A program made the position numbers and the translations under genes. The notes under the pieces are model-generated. The model searched no databases and was not told where the DNA came from. It saw only the letters and a program-made list of their open reading frames with translations. Shown here in pieces: positions 1-11,339 of a stretch of 64,000 nt of DNA; the first letter of the stretch is position 1; each line of letters starts with the position of its first letter. The DNA comes from Vicia villosa (taxonomy: Eukaryota > Streptophyta > Magnoliopsida > Fabales > Fabaceae), in contig NC_081185.1 in NCBI RefSeq assembly GCF_029867415.1, positions 39,936,766 through 40,000,765 of the forward strand, read 5' to 3'.

Positions 1-544
1 GTAATGCGTGAGCCAATGACATATTGATCTTGGTGAATTGACGCTTAGGCGCATCTAGCTTGCGTCGTTGTTGTGGAGCTGGTGTAGAGATCAGAACTGC
101 CCCCACAAATTGGTTGCGCTCATTAAGGCCTTTCTTGTTATGCGTAACATCAGTCATATGAGGTCCCTCAGGTGAATTGAAATCAATGATCTTGTCATCG
201 ATTAAATCTTGGATCTTATACTTTGATGGTCCACAATCCTTTGTATCATGACCGAAGCTATTCGACTGATAAGCACATCTTGCGTTGTACTTGTACCCAA
301 GAGCAGGATTGGCAAGACTTGAATATGGAGGCAATAGGGTTATCAAGTTCTGATTGAGCAGTTGTTGTAGAACTTAAGACAATGGCATGTGCAATGGAGT
401 AAACTTTGCCGCATATGCTGATCCTTTTTCTTCTGAGTGAACAAGGTTTTTCAACTCGTCTTGCCCCTTGACCAAGTTCAGAATCAAAACTTGGAACCGG
501 ATATTCTGAGCCTGAAGATTTTTGACTGATTGTTCGAGATCCAT
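1..544 (-). pseudogene. Rearranged gag remnant of Ogre-like element A (runs off the left edge)
   Basis: Read on the minus strand, the ATG at 544 opens with MDLEQSVKNLQAQN, the same N-terminus as the gag genes at 54489 and 20877. After about 35 residues the reading jumps to the distal gag segment KFTPLHMPLS, so the capsid core present in element B is missing. An in-frame TAA follows at 374-376. Beyond it comes a zinc-knuckle-like CAYQSNSFGHDTKDC (about 231-278; Gln replaces the usual His at the second ligand). Next comes VGAVLISTP...QFTKINMS, which in B lies before the knuckle, so part of the gag linker seems duplicated or shuffled. No protease, RT or integrase is visible before the window ends. 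Gag would form the virus-like particle. This copy cannot do so, and element A looks like an internally deleted, non-autonomous Ogre derivative. Confidence 0.8.
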
Positions 545-1770
545 GATGCTGAAATAGACAGCGAGGAAGGATGAGAGACCTATTGTAAGAAACCTGCTAT
601 GTGATGTTATGAATGCAAATGCAATGTTTTCAAGGATCTTTAAGGAATATAATTAGCACGTTAAAAATGATTTGGTCACATCTTTATTCGAAGAACTCTG
701 ATTCCTGGATGTTCTTCTAAGGGAATCAAGCTCACCATATTGAGTGGGTGATCGCCTCTGATTCGAGATACTTCTGAATTTGAAAGTATATGGATAGAGG
801 AAAATAAATCCTCTTGCCCCTTGATAGGCACTGAGTCTCTGAATTGGAAGGTATGTGGCCAGAGGAAAATAAGTCCTCTTGCCCCCTGATAGGTACTGAA
901 TCTCTGAATTGGAAGGTATGTGGTCAGAGGAAAACAAATCCTCTTGCCCCTTGAAATAAATTAAGTCCTTGATAAGAGCACTTGAAACTGTGCGCCCTAA
1001 ATTCCTAAGATCCTTGAAAGGGTTAGTTAATCATGCTATGTTATGATGTCATGATGTCATGATGTCATACGAATGCAATACAATAGGTAAAACATAAGGT
1101 AATAAGGATGAATGTCCTACAAGCAAATCCTGCAAGGAAATAGAAGGGTTAGTAGCACACACAAGAAAGTCGCACAAATGTCCTTAGGTTTAAAGGCTTG
1201 CATGGAGTTTGACTGGGTAACTACCCTTCCCCAAAGGTACTTCTGAGGAAAAGGATGATATCATCAACGGGTTCTACCAAGTTACTCAGAATTGTCAGCC
1301 CCTCTAAAGCACCCTCGAACATGGTACATGCATACCATGCAATGATACTTTAGGAAGAAACCTATCTGAGTTGTAGTATCGGGTCGCGACCATAACTTGG
1401 TATGCACCAAGAATAGCCCTCCCACTACGTTCCTAAAAGTTAAGATGGGTTAAAGGTGACTAAAGGTCCTTGAGCTCCGACGCACCCAAAGATACATGCG
1501 TAAACCTCTCTCATGCAAAAGAGGTACACAATAACCATTGGAGGCCTAACTCAAGCGCGAACTCTCATATTGACCAATCCCAAGCATGCACAAGGGAGGT
1601 CTCCATGACTATGCCGCTCCTATCTTAAGGTGTACTCGAATCCGGGTATAGGATTCATCTTCCATTCAATACCCAAAACAACTTTGAAAAATAAAGCAAG
1701 CAAACAAACAATTGAAAACATTTAAAGTGAATCCTAAACGTTAAGGTAACCCCTCTTTTATTCGAAAGCA
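545..1770 (-). other. Element A 5' untranslated region
   Basis: This non-coding leader lies between the PBS and the gag start. It is collinear with leaders of element C (20878-22011) and B (56150-56856): shared landmarks include the block near 1180-1330 and the block at 1440-1660 with alternating conserved phrases. Unlike B, there is no ORF1 here. Its place next to gag holds the 65-bp hairpin repeats at 780-957, as in C. A and C therefore share one non-autonomous leader structure. No ORF of credible coding quality is present. Confidence 0.75.
780..957 (-). repeat. 65-bp tandem repeat, each unit with a perfect hairpin
   Basis: There are three units at an exact 65-bp period. Each holds an inverted repeat: AGAGGA, a 7-nt loop, TCCTCT, at 796-814, 861-879 and 926-944 (plus-strand reading). 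The loops are AAATAAA, AAATAAG and AAACAAA. Element C carries two more units with the same period (21132-21150 and 21197-21215). Confidence 0.85.
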
Positions 1771-1785
1771 TCCCCAGAGTCGCCA
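1771..1785 (-). other. Primer-binding site of element A (3 nt short)
   Basis: The minus strand reads TGGCGACTCTGGGGA starting 4 nt after the LTR end. Elements B, C and F have the longer TGGCGACTCTGCTGGGGA, so A lacks three nucleotides. Ogre elements are known to prime from a tRNA-Arg. The match to that tRNA here is taken from family knowledge, not computed. Confidence 0.75.
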
Positions 1786-1933
1786 GTTCTGTAATATGGT
1801 GAACTGACTTTATTGGAAATGTCGCGGTAAGCAAGAGTCGCCGCCGACTTTTATTTTATCCAAATTAAATAGAAAGGCTAAAAGAACAGAAAAAACCTTT
1901 TAAATAAAAACTGAGTACGGGGGGTAATTTATA

Positions 1934-1979
1934 CAAAGGGAAGGTGTAAGGCACCCTTTGTATCCATGGTTATCCATGG
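1934..1979 (-). other. Paired hairpins near the LTR 3' end (element A copy)
   Basis: Two inverted repeats stand in tandem: CAAAGGG/CCCTTTG around GGTGTAAGG (1934-1960), then CCATGG-TTAT-CCATGG (1964-1979). Equivalents occur in C (22216-22231), both B LTRs (22623-22638; 57051-57066 with one mismatch) and, with different stem bases, in E (25275-25290, CCATCG-TACT-CGATGG). The position, 150-190 nt from the LTR end, suggests the R/U5 region of the transcript. Confidence 0.7.
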
Positions 1980-2558
1980 GCTCTTAATTGCTTAGCTCAC
2001 TTGTTTGTTTGAATTGTTTGAAAAGCGGGGTGTGAATAGAAACTTGTATAAGAACTTTAGCTTGTAAATAAGTGTAGTCTTTTTGAATTTGATTTTTGAA
2101 AAGAAGTGGGAAAAAGGATTTTTGAAATTGAATTTGAATTGAGCAACAATTAAAAGTTACCTACCCTAAGTTTGAAAAAACATTCTTTTAGCCTTTCAGG
2201 CGAAAGGGACTATCCATACCATGAGAGGGCAAGAAGTCTTTCAATTGGATGTGCGGGTCATCGAGAATTATCGTTCGCCGTAAGACTGTCCCTACCATAA
2301 AGAGGGCAGGTAGTCTAAGGGAAGGATATAATAGTCATTAATTTTTTTTAGGCATCATGCGAGGATACCTTAGCAACGGGGACAATCATCCTTTATTTCA
2401 GGGTAGCATCGAGGGACAAAATATTATATTAATGATTAAGGCAACTCTTGCTTTAGGTATCCTCGGAATCGAGGGACTTGACTATTTTAACAATTTAAAG
2501 GCAACAGGCAACAGATAATAAGGCAACAGGCAACAAGAGAGGTTACCCTAAAGGTGCG

Positions 2559-5542
2559 TGTAACACCCCAAATCTACCCAATGTTATATTTAAATTAGAA
2601 TGCGGAAATTTCAAATATTAAACATGAGGCATTACATTCTCAACTTATTCCAACAAACAACCAATCTATATTTGCTTTTATTATGATACATAGCATTCGG
2701 TGTTCACAACTTATAAATCATATACAACTTTATCCAACTAAAATCAAAACTTCAATTTATAATTATTCAAGAATTATTGTAATAACAACAATTAGAAACA
2801 ATTTCAACAACAAATAATAACAACTATTCATCGTCTTATAATAACAACAACATGACCGACATAAACAATCATAATCCCATCCCGAGTGCTACGTATCAGA
2901 GCAAGACACCAATCGACTAACAGCAACTAAAGACTTCATAAAGTTACTTCGCTTCCACAGCTATTCTTGAGTACCTGCTCAATTACCCATAATAGGTAAC
3001 ATCATTACAGAAGGGGTGAGATATCATACAATATAAACAGGTGTATGATAAACAGTATATTAGATTAGGATTATACAAATTCTACCACTTTACATAGCAA
3101 TTATACAACAACGAGTAAGCGACTTAAATCAATACAACTTACTAGCAACAACAACTTAGTAACAACAACTTAATAACAACAACTTAATAACAACAACTTA
3201 GTAACAACAACTTAATAACAACAACTTAATAACAACAACTTAGTAACATCAACTTAATAACAACAACTTAATAACAACAACTTAGTAACAACAACTTAAT
3301 AACAACAACTTAATAACAACAACTTAGTAACAACGACTTGATCACAACAACAACTTAACAGTAATGACAACTTAACAGCAATAACAACTTAATGGCAATC
3401 ATAACTTATAACCAACAATAACTTAATCACAAAAGCAACTTATAACCACATCAACTTATATCAAACGACAATTTATCAGATAGCAACAACAACAACAACA
3501 CGATAACAACTTAAACATCGACAACAACAACAACGGTAACAACTTAAACATCAACAACAACAACAACGGTAACAACTTAAACATCAACAACAGCTCAGAC
3601 ATACAAATCGAATGTGACTCAACTATGCAAATGCATGTGGTACCATTTGGAGTAAAACTCCCAACGTAAACATATGCCAGGTTATCGAGGCATTTCAACA
3701 ACGTAAACAGGGTGCCATCAAGGCCAACGTAATCAGGTGCCATCTAGGCCAACATAAACAATGCAAATGTATGCATGCGACAACAACCACAACGTCATAA
3801 CAACAACAAGGAAACAACAACAACAACGACAACAACAACGTAAACAACAACTTTAACATGCAACAAATGCATCAACTTAATCCAACATTGGTCATACGAC
3901 CTACAACTTAAACATGCCCACAAGTCGGGACAATAACAACGCTGAACAACATAATCAATTTTCAACTTATTCAACATTGGCCATAGGCCTACAACATCAT
4001 CAACGTAATCAACGATAATTCAACAGCAACGTATAACAACAACATTTCAACATAGTAATAACAACTTGTTCAACAACGACAACATATTCCCAACAACTTA
4101 CTAACAACATATTCAACTATATCATGTTCAATAATAACATACTAGAAACAACATAACAACAACAACTCGACACAACGCTTACTCATACCGACTATTATTA
4201 TAAGTCTTATTTATACTACTTAATAGCAACATATACTACATTCTACTCAATAACTTATATTTAATTGTCCACCAACTTACATCATCGGTCCTTATACTAC
4301 TACCAAATTATTCCTACCAAGGTTGTAACAACTCTGCAGCTATCAACTTAATATTCGCTATCAACATCTACCACTAAGGCACCAACAACTTAATTATTAT
4401 TTGTTAATTATGAACAACTCCGTTACTTTGAATTACCGCTACATAAGCCATCATTATTGCTACAGTTACTTTTATCGCATTAATAATTAGGCTATCGATT
4501 CAGCCTGCTACTTTATACTTCTGCCATTGCTCCTTCGTGTTATTTTCCACTTTCTGCAACTTATACCACATGCCAACTATTTCTAATAATAAGCATTACT
4601 ACCAATTCATTTGATTGAATTTCTACAACTTAATTCAAGAACACAACATTTATAACAGCAACATAACAATTTTCCACCACTAAAACACAATACAACAGCA
4701 ACCTACAAATCATCCCCAAATCAACATGGAGCAACCAATTATGAATAACAACTAAGGACTCATAATCAACCACATAATCAAACACCGACACTGAGGCAAA
4801 TTCATAAACCCCATCCCACATACGTGTTCATCATAACCCCGGTTATAGAGTAAGAACCCCACCCTTACCTTTGGATTGGAGATTCCTCTACTCTCCCGGT
4901 TGCCATAGCTTATGCCGCCGCTTCCAACTTTTTTCCGAAAATCTTTTCTAACAACGTGCAGAGACGCACCAAAAACCTGTTCGGAAATCGTTTTGTCAGA
5001 CGAACTTAAAATCATCAAAACGAAAATCGCTCCGGTCAGAAGTTACCTCTACGAGTCTGGAACGCTGTGTCCAAGAACCGCGACGATCCAACGGTTGGAT
5101 TGGGAGAAACGTTTGTTTTGCTAAGGTGTCTTGCCACAAAAACTTGCTGCGAAAATTGGACTTCCCCTGGCTTTTCTCTTTCGCCATGGCTCTCTTCTTC
5201 ACCTCTCCTCCAAACCCTTATTTTCTTCGTACAGTACAACAAAAACCTATTTCTTTTCTTTTTCTTTATTTTCCAAATAACTCCTATAACTCTTATTGGG
5301 CCAATCATTCACACTTCCTCATTGCTATTTACCACACACTAATCCAACCCAATTCACTTAAATCAATTAGTCCAATAAATAAATCATATTATTCTTACTA
5401 TTATTCTCCAATTAAACCGACTAAATAAATCCGACTTAAACTTAATATCTTCGATCAGCATAACAATCCAATTTCAGCTAAATCCAATAAATAATTCCTT
5501 CCGTAATTTAATTAACTAATTAATTAAATTCGGGGCGTTACA
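2559..5542 (-). repeat. Element D 3' LTR
   Basis: This is TGTAACACCCC to GGGGCGTTACA in plus reading. It is rich in CAA/AAC microsatellite, including the 14-bp array at 3160-3327. Open frames here on the minus strand (Leu- or Val-rich strings) are translations of the microsatellite and not genes. Relative to the 5' LTR it has about 27 bp extra near 4000-4030. Confidence 0.92.
3160..3327. repeat. 14-bp tandem array with 42-bp higher-order pattern
   Basis: There are twelve units of TAACAACAACTTA plus A or G. The last base follows A-A-G four times, so the array is four 42-bp higher-order units. A thirteenth degenerate unit follows. The copy in the other LTR (6780-6947) also has twelve units but the pattern begins A-A-A-G-A-G. 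Confidence 0.9.
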
Positions 5543-6179
5543 ACTCTCCCCCACTTAGAATATTTTCGTCCTCGAAAATCTATCCGACACAATCATCCTG
5601 ACACCTCACGCTTCAGCTGCGCAACTCTGATCATCCAACCTTAGTTCACTGTCCTCATTAAAGTTCCTGCCAACTTATATGATTCACAAGCTTCAACCAA
5701 GTTTCATTCACATCCATCACTTTACACACCATTAAGATAGTAAGATAAGTACATAACATCCAATACAATTTCTAACTTCGCTTGGTTTGACTTCGAACGG
5801 TTAACTCCCAAGAGTATCTTCTAATTAATCCAACCTCTCGTCCAACGACAAGTCACAGTTATTCCATCTCAAGGATACATCAACTCTACCGCGACATTAA
5901 AATCTTAAATCCGTGCTTCCTTCAAAATTGGAAAAATCATGCCATCTCGCCAATACTCGCACTTATGCAATTCCTATTACACTGAACCAACTGTTCACAC
6001 TTGAAACATCCAAGAGAAGCACTAGCTTCTCCCCCCACTTGGCTTCAAGCCCACTCCTACAAACAAACGACTAGAAAACAAACAAGTACCGACAGTGTTG
6101 TACACACTTGTCGCATACCAAGGGATAAATAACATTATACACACTGGCTGGACAGACCGACCTGCTCTGATACCACTAG
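5543..6179 (-). other. Element D internal region (non-coding, 637 bp)
   Basis: In element orientation it runs from the PBS to the PPT. The minus strand has the purine tract GGGGGAGAGT at 5543-5552 abutting the 3' LTR, and the inverted repeat TTTTCG-loop-CGAAAA at 5563-5578. The rest contains no ORF and no recognisable protein remnant, so gag-pol was lost as a block. Confidence 0.85.
6161..6175 (-). other. Element D primer-binding site (tRNA-iMet type)
   Basis: The minus strand reads TGGTATCAGAGCAGG, the standard plant initiator-Met PBS start, 4 nt from the 5' LTR end at 6180. Confidence 0.9.
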
Positions 6180-9139
6180 TGTAACACCCCAAATCTACCC
6201 AACGTTATATTTAAATTAGAATGCGGAATTTCAAATATTAAACATGAGGCATTACATTCTCAACTTATTCCAACAAACAACCAACCTATATTTGCTTTTA
6301 TTATGATACATAGCATTCGGCGTTCACAACTTATAAATCATATACAACTTAATCCAACTAAAATCAAAACTTCAATTTATAATTATTCAAGAATTATTGT
6401 AATAACAACAATTAGAAACAATTTCAACAACAAATAATAACAACTATTCATCGTCTTATAATAACAACAACATGACCGACATAAACAATCATAATCCCAT
6501 CCCGAGTGCTACGTATCAGAGCAAGACACCAATCGACTAACAGCAACTAAAGACTTCATAAAGTTACTTCGCTTCCACAGCTATTCTTGAGTACCTGCTC
6601 AATTACCCATAATAGGTAACATCATTACAGAAGGGGTGAGATATCATACAATATAAACAGGTGTATGATAAACAGTATATTAGATTAGGATTATACAAAT
6701 TCTACCACTTTACATAGCAATTATACAACAACGAGTAAGCGACTTAAATCAATACAACTTACTAGCAACAACAACTTAGTAACAACAACTTAATAACAAC
6801 AACTTAATAACAACAACTTAATAACAACAACTTAGTAACAACAACTTAATAACAACAACTTAGTAACAACAACTTAATAACAACAACTTAATAACAACAA
6901 CTTAGTAACAACAACTTAATAACAACAACTTAATAACAACAACTTAGTAACAACGACTTGATCACAACAACAACTTAACAGTAATGACAACTTAACAGCA
7001 ATAACAACTTAATGGCAATCATAACTTATAACCAACAATAACTTAATCACAAAAGCAACTTATAACCACATCAACTTATATCAAACGACAATTTATCAGA
7101 TAGCAACAACAACAACAACAACACGATAACAACTTAAACATCGACAACAACAACAACGGTAACAACTTAAACATCAACAACAACAACAACGGTAACAACT
7201 TAAACATCAACAACAGCTCAGACATACAAATCGAATGTGACTCAACTATGCAAATGCATGTGGTACCATTTGGAGTAAAACTCCCAACGTAAACATATGC
7301 CAGGTTATCGAGGCATTTCAACAACGTAAACAGGGTGCCATCAAGGCCAACGTAATCAGGTGCCATCTAGGCCAACATAAACAATGCAAATGTATGCATG
7401 CGACAACAACCACAACGTCATAACAACAACAACGAAACAACAACAACAACGACAACAACAACGTAAACAACAACTTTAACATGCAACAAATGCATCAACT
7501 TAATCCAACATTGGTCATACGACCTACAACTTAAACATGCCCACAAGTCGGGACAATAACAACGCTGAACAACATAATCAATTTTCAACTTATTCAACAT
7601 TGGCCATAGGCCTACAACATCATCAACGTATAACAACAACATTTCAACATAGTAATAACAACTTGTTCAACAACGACAACATATTCCCAACAACTTACTA
7701 ACAACATATTCAACTATATCATGTTCAATAATAACATACTAGAAACAACATAACAACAACAACTCGACACAACGCTTACTCATACCGACTATTATTATAA
7801 GTCTTATTTATACTACTTAATAGCAACATATACTACATTCTACATAATAACTTATATTTAATTGTCCACCAACTTACATCATCGGTCCTTATACTACTAC
7901 CAAATTATTCCTACAAAGGTTGTAACAACTCTGCAGCTATCAACTTAATATTCGCTATCAACATCTACCACTAAGGCACCAACAACTTAATTATTATTTG
8001 TTAATTATCAACAACTCCGTTACTTTGAATTACCGCTACATAAGCCATCATTATTGCTACAGTTACTTTTATCGCATTAATAATTAGGCTATCGATTCAG
8101 CCTGCTACTTTATACTTCTACCATTGCTCCTTCGTGTTATTTTCCACTTTCTGCAACTTATACCACATGCCAACTATTTCTAATAATAAGCATTACTACC
8201 AATTCATTTGATTGAATTTCTAAAACTTAATTCAAGAACACAACATTTATAACAGCAACATAACAATTTTCCACCACTAAAACACAATACAACAGCAACC
8301 TACAAATCAACCCCAAATCAACATGGAGCAACCAATTATGAATAACAACCAAGGACTCATAATCAACCACATAATCAAACACCGACACTGAGGCAAATTC
8401 ATAAACCCCATCCCACATACGTGTTCATCATAACCCCGGTTATAGAGTAAGAACCCCACCCTTACCTTTGGATTGGAGATTCCTCTACTCTCCCGGTTGC
8501 CATAGCTTATGCCGCCGCTTCCAACTTTTTTCCGAAAATCTTTTCTAACAACGTGCAGAGACGCACCAAAAACCTGATCGGAAATCGTTTTGTCAGACGG
8601 ACTTAAAATCATCAAAACGAAAATCGCTCCGGTCAGAAGTTACTTCTACGAGTCTGGAACGTTGTGTCCAAGAACCGCGACGATCCAACGGTTGGACTGG
8701 GAGAAACGTTTGTTATGCTAAGGTGTCTCGCCACAGAAACTTGCTGCGAAAATTGGACTTCCCCTGGCTTTTCTCTTCCGCCATGGCTCTCTTCTTCACC
8801 TCTCCTCCAAACCCTTATTTTCTTCGTATAGTACAACAAAAACCTATTTCTTTTCTTTTTCTTTATTTTCCAAATAACTCCTATAACTCTTATTGGGCCA
8901 ATCATTCACACTTCCTCATTGCTATTTACCACACACTAATCCAACCCAATTCACTTAAATCAATTAGTCCAATAAATAAATCATATTATTCTTACTATTA
9001 TTCTCCAATTAAACCGACTAAATAAATCCGACTTAAACTTAATATCTTCGATCAGCATAACAATCCAATTTCAGCTAAATCCAATAAATAATTCCTTCCG
9101 TAATTTAATTAACTAATTAATTAAATTCGGGGCGTTACA
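6180..9139 (-). repeat. Element D 5' LTR
   Basis: It is near-identical to the 3' LTR, with the same TGTAAC...GTTACA ends. It is followed at 9140-9144 by GTGCG, the second copy of the target duplication, after which element A's LTR resumes. Confidence 0.92.
6780..6947. repeat. 14-bp tandem array (5' LTR copy)
   Basis: There are twelve units of TAACAACAACTTA+A/G, as at 3160-3327, but with a changed order of A- and G-ending units in the first half. Confidence 0.9.
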
Positions 9140-10275
9140 GTGCGTGTGTGGCACAATCAAGTGGTTAATTCAGATATTTTTATCTTGTAAAAATTAGTGA
9201 TTCTATGTTAATTTGCAGGGTTGCACTCCCTAAGATTACTAACCGTAGCAGAAAAATAAAACAGTTTAATGGTCCTACGCTATTACAATAAACACTTGTG
9301 GGCAGAAAAATAAAGGTGGAAATATAAATCTAAATTATTACAATAAACACCTGCAGGGAAAATAGAGGCAAAATATAGAAGGAATACAATGATATTGCAA
9401 GAATTAAACAGGCAAGGCAAATGACATAAGGCAAACCCAAATGGGGCAAATACAAATTTTTGACTAAAAGGCGAGGCAAGGCAAAAAGGGAAATAGCCTA
9501 CATAAATAAATAAATAAAAACAAATAATTTAAATAAATAAATAAAGGCAAATAATTTAAATAAGGAGGAAAATTAAATAGAGAGCATTGGACAATCAATG
9601 GAGTATGGGATGAGAAGAGAATGCGCGTTTGAAGAAATTTAATGTTTGATTACAAAAGGCAAACCTATACCCACTGTTAATGGGCAACACCTACCAAGAT
9701 GATTTTTTAGGATTAAGGGCAAAGGTAAGTGATGAAACCTAAAATCAGATTAAAATTGAATTATTGACCTGAAAACCCTGATTTGATTAAAATTAGCCTA
9801 AACCTAAAATTTATATTATTAATTAAACCTAAATTAAAAATTAAATTGATTTTATATGAAAAAACTAAAAAACTAAATTAAGATTTAAACCTAAATATAA
9901 ATATTACTCTAAATTATTAAAATAAAATAAAAATAATTTTATAAAAGAAAAAGAAAAAAAGATTTTTAGTGTGATTTGTGAAAATAACATGAATTTTATG
10001 CTTTGAGAAAAAAAAAGAATAAGGTTTTAGTGAAAATTTTAAATAATAAAACAATAAACCAATAATTAAAAAAATGAATAAAAGAAAAACCTGGATTTGA
10101 TTTGATATGGTGTGGCTGGAGGTCCCTAGGATGCCAATGGAATTTTTGAAGAGGCGAAAGCTTTATGCCCTACCAATGGTAAACTCATATTCCTGCACCG
10201 CTCCTCTTTAGCCAAAGGAAATACCTGGAAAAAAGGATAGTAATAATGTTAATAATGAAGATAATTATAATAATG

Positions 10276-10309
<34 letters not shown>

Positions 10310-10359
10310 CAGAAAAGAATTGGGGTTTAGAAAATTAAATTATGGACAAAATTACAGAT

Positions 10360-10503
10360 AACCTTATTTGGCCAAATACCAAAAGGTTATTGGCCAAATA
10401 CGAATAACCTTATTTGGCCAAATACCAAAATGTTATTGGCCAAATACGAATAACCTTGATTTGGCCAAAAGCCAAAAGGCTTTCGGCCAAATATGAATAA
10501 CCT
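10360..10503. repeat. 46-bp tandem array rich in TTGGCCAA palindromes
   Basis: About three units are present. TTGGCCAA occurs at 10368, 10390, 10414, 10436 and 10461, with a variant (TCGGCCAA) at 10483, so spacing alternates 22 and 24-25 bp. GGTTATT...AATAACC inverted repeats surround every second palindrome. The array lies about 0.9-1.0 kb inside the LTR from its transcriptional start side. Confidence 0.85.
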
Positions 10504-11237
10504 CCTTGAGGTCAAGGGATAAAGCCCCTTCCAGTTGGCCAATCCATAGGAAACCTGATCATAAATCAAATAAAATAAGATAACGAAGCTACAAATTTTT
10601 TGAGATTTTTTTGAAAATATGAAAATAGAAATTAAATCAAATAAAATAGAAAAACGAAATTGAAACCCTGAAGGAGGAGAAGTAGGAGAAAATATTTTTT
10701 GTATTTGTGAGAAGAGAGAGAGTGAGAATAAGGGTTAGAATTGTTAGTCCCTAATGTACAAAAAATATTAGTATTTATAAGAAAAATATTAGGTTAAAAA
10801 ACAATGGGCTTGGACTCTAAAAAGGATTTAATTAATAATAAAAATAAAATTCCAATAACTATTAGTTATAATACTAAATAATAATAATAACTAGCTAACT
10901 ATAATATAATTATAAATAAAAATATAAAACTAATAATAACTGAATTAAAACTATAATAATAATAATAATAAAACATCTATCTGATATACTATTTCTAAAT
11001 CTTTAATATAATACTAATAACAAAGTTAATGCTAAAACTAAAAAAAAAGTAACTTCTAAAAACGATATATGCATTTTTTGTAATTTTTGAATATTTTTAC
11101 TAAAAGGAGTATAAAAATTAAGATTTAAAGAAAAAAGATGTTTTAAACTTCCTGATAAAAAAGAAAAAATTAAAACTAAAGAAGTTAAAAAAATAATAAA
11201 AAATGGAAAAAAAGTTAGAAAATAAAATAAAGGTTAG

Positions 11238-11312
11238 AAGTGAGATTCGAATCCGGGACCTTTCGGTCGTGCGTCTTTTGCCCTCAAATTCTTACCGATT
11301 GCGCTACGTCAA
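11238..11312 (-). other. tRNA-like relic with pol III A- and B-box-like sequences
   Basis: The minus strand has TAGCGCAATCGG (A-box-like) and, about 40 nt on, GATTCGAATCT (B-box-like) with spacing as in a tRNA. The T-stem does not pair well and no acceptor stem is evident, so it is not a functional tRNA gene. It could be the head of a SINE or a tRNA fragment captured by the LTR about 60 nt from its start. Confidence 0.4.
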
Positions 11313-11339
11313 TTATTTGAAATAAAATGACATAGACAA

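Larger units (their letters stand above)
2559..9139 (-). mobile_element. Element D: complete non-autonomous Tekay-type LTR retrotransposon
   Basis: Two nearly identical LTRs (2984 and 2960 bp) enclose only 637 bp of internal DNA. The element is flanked by perfect 5-bp target duplications GTGCG at 2554-2558 and 9140-9144. A tRNA-iMet-type PBS (6161-6175) and a PPT (5543-5552) set the orientation as minus. There is no gag or pol, so movement would need proteins from a relative such as Tekay chromovirus G. It shares with G the TGTAAC...GTTACA termini, the PPT AGTGGGGGAGAG and the hairpin TTTTCGAGGACGAAAA before the PPT. By eye I count roughly two to three dozen substitutions between the LTRs (about 1%), so this is one of the youngest insertions in the window. 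Confidence 0.92.

Noticed and set aside
3456..3977. Minus-strand ORFs with long Leu and Val runs (repeated at 7076-7642)
   Set aside because: They translate the CAA/AAC microsatellite of the D LTRs. Both LTRs show them only because the LTRs are near-identical, and they have no start context or domain.
4912..5428. Overlapping ORFs on both strands near the D LTR end (and the twin set at 8227-9025)
   Set aside because: They occupy several frames of the same DNA, and composition follows TTC/TCT-rich LTR sequence. No homolog is recognisable.
11238..11312. Functional tRNA gene
   Set aside because: The T-stem is unpaired, no acceptor stem is evident, and it lies inside an LTR.
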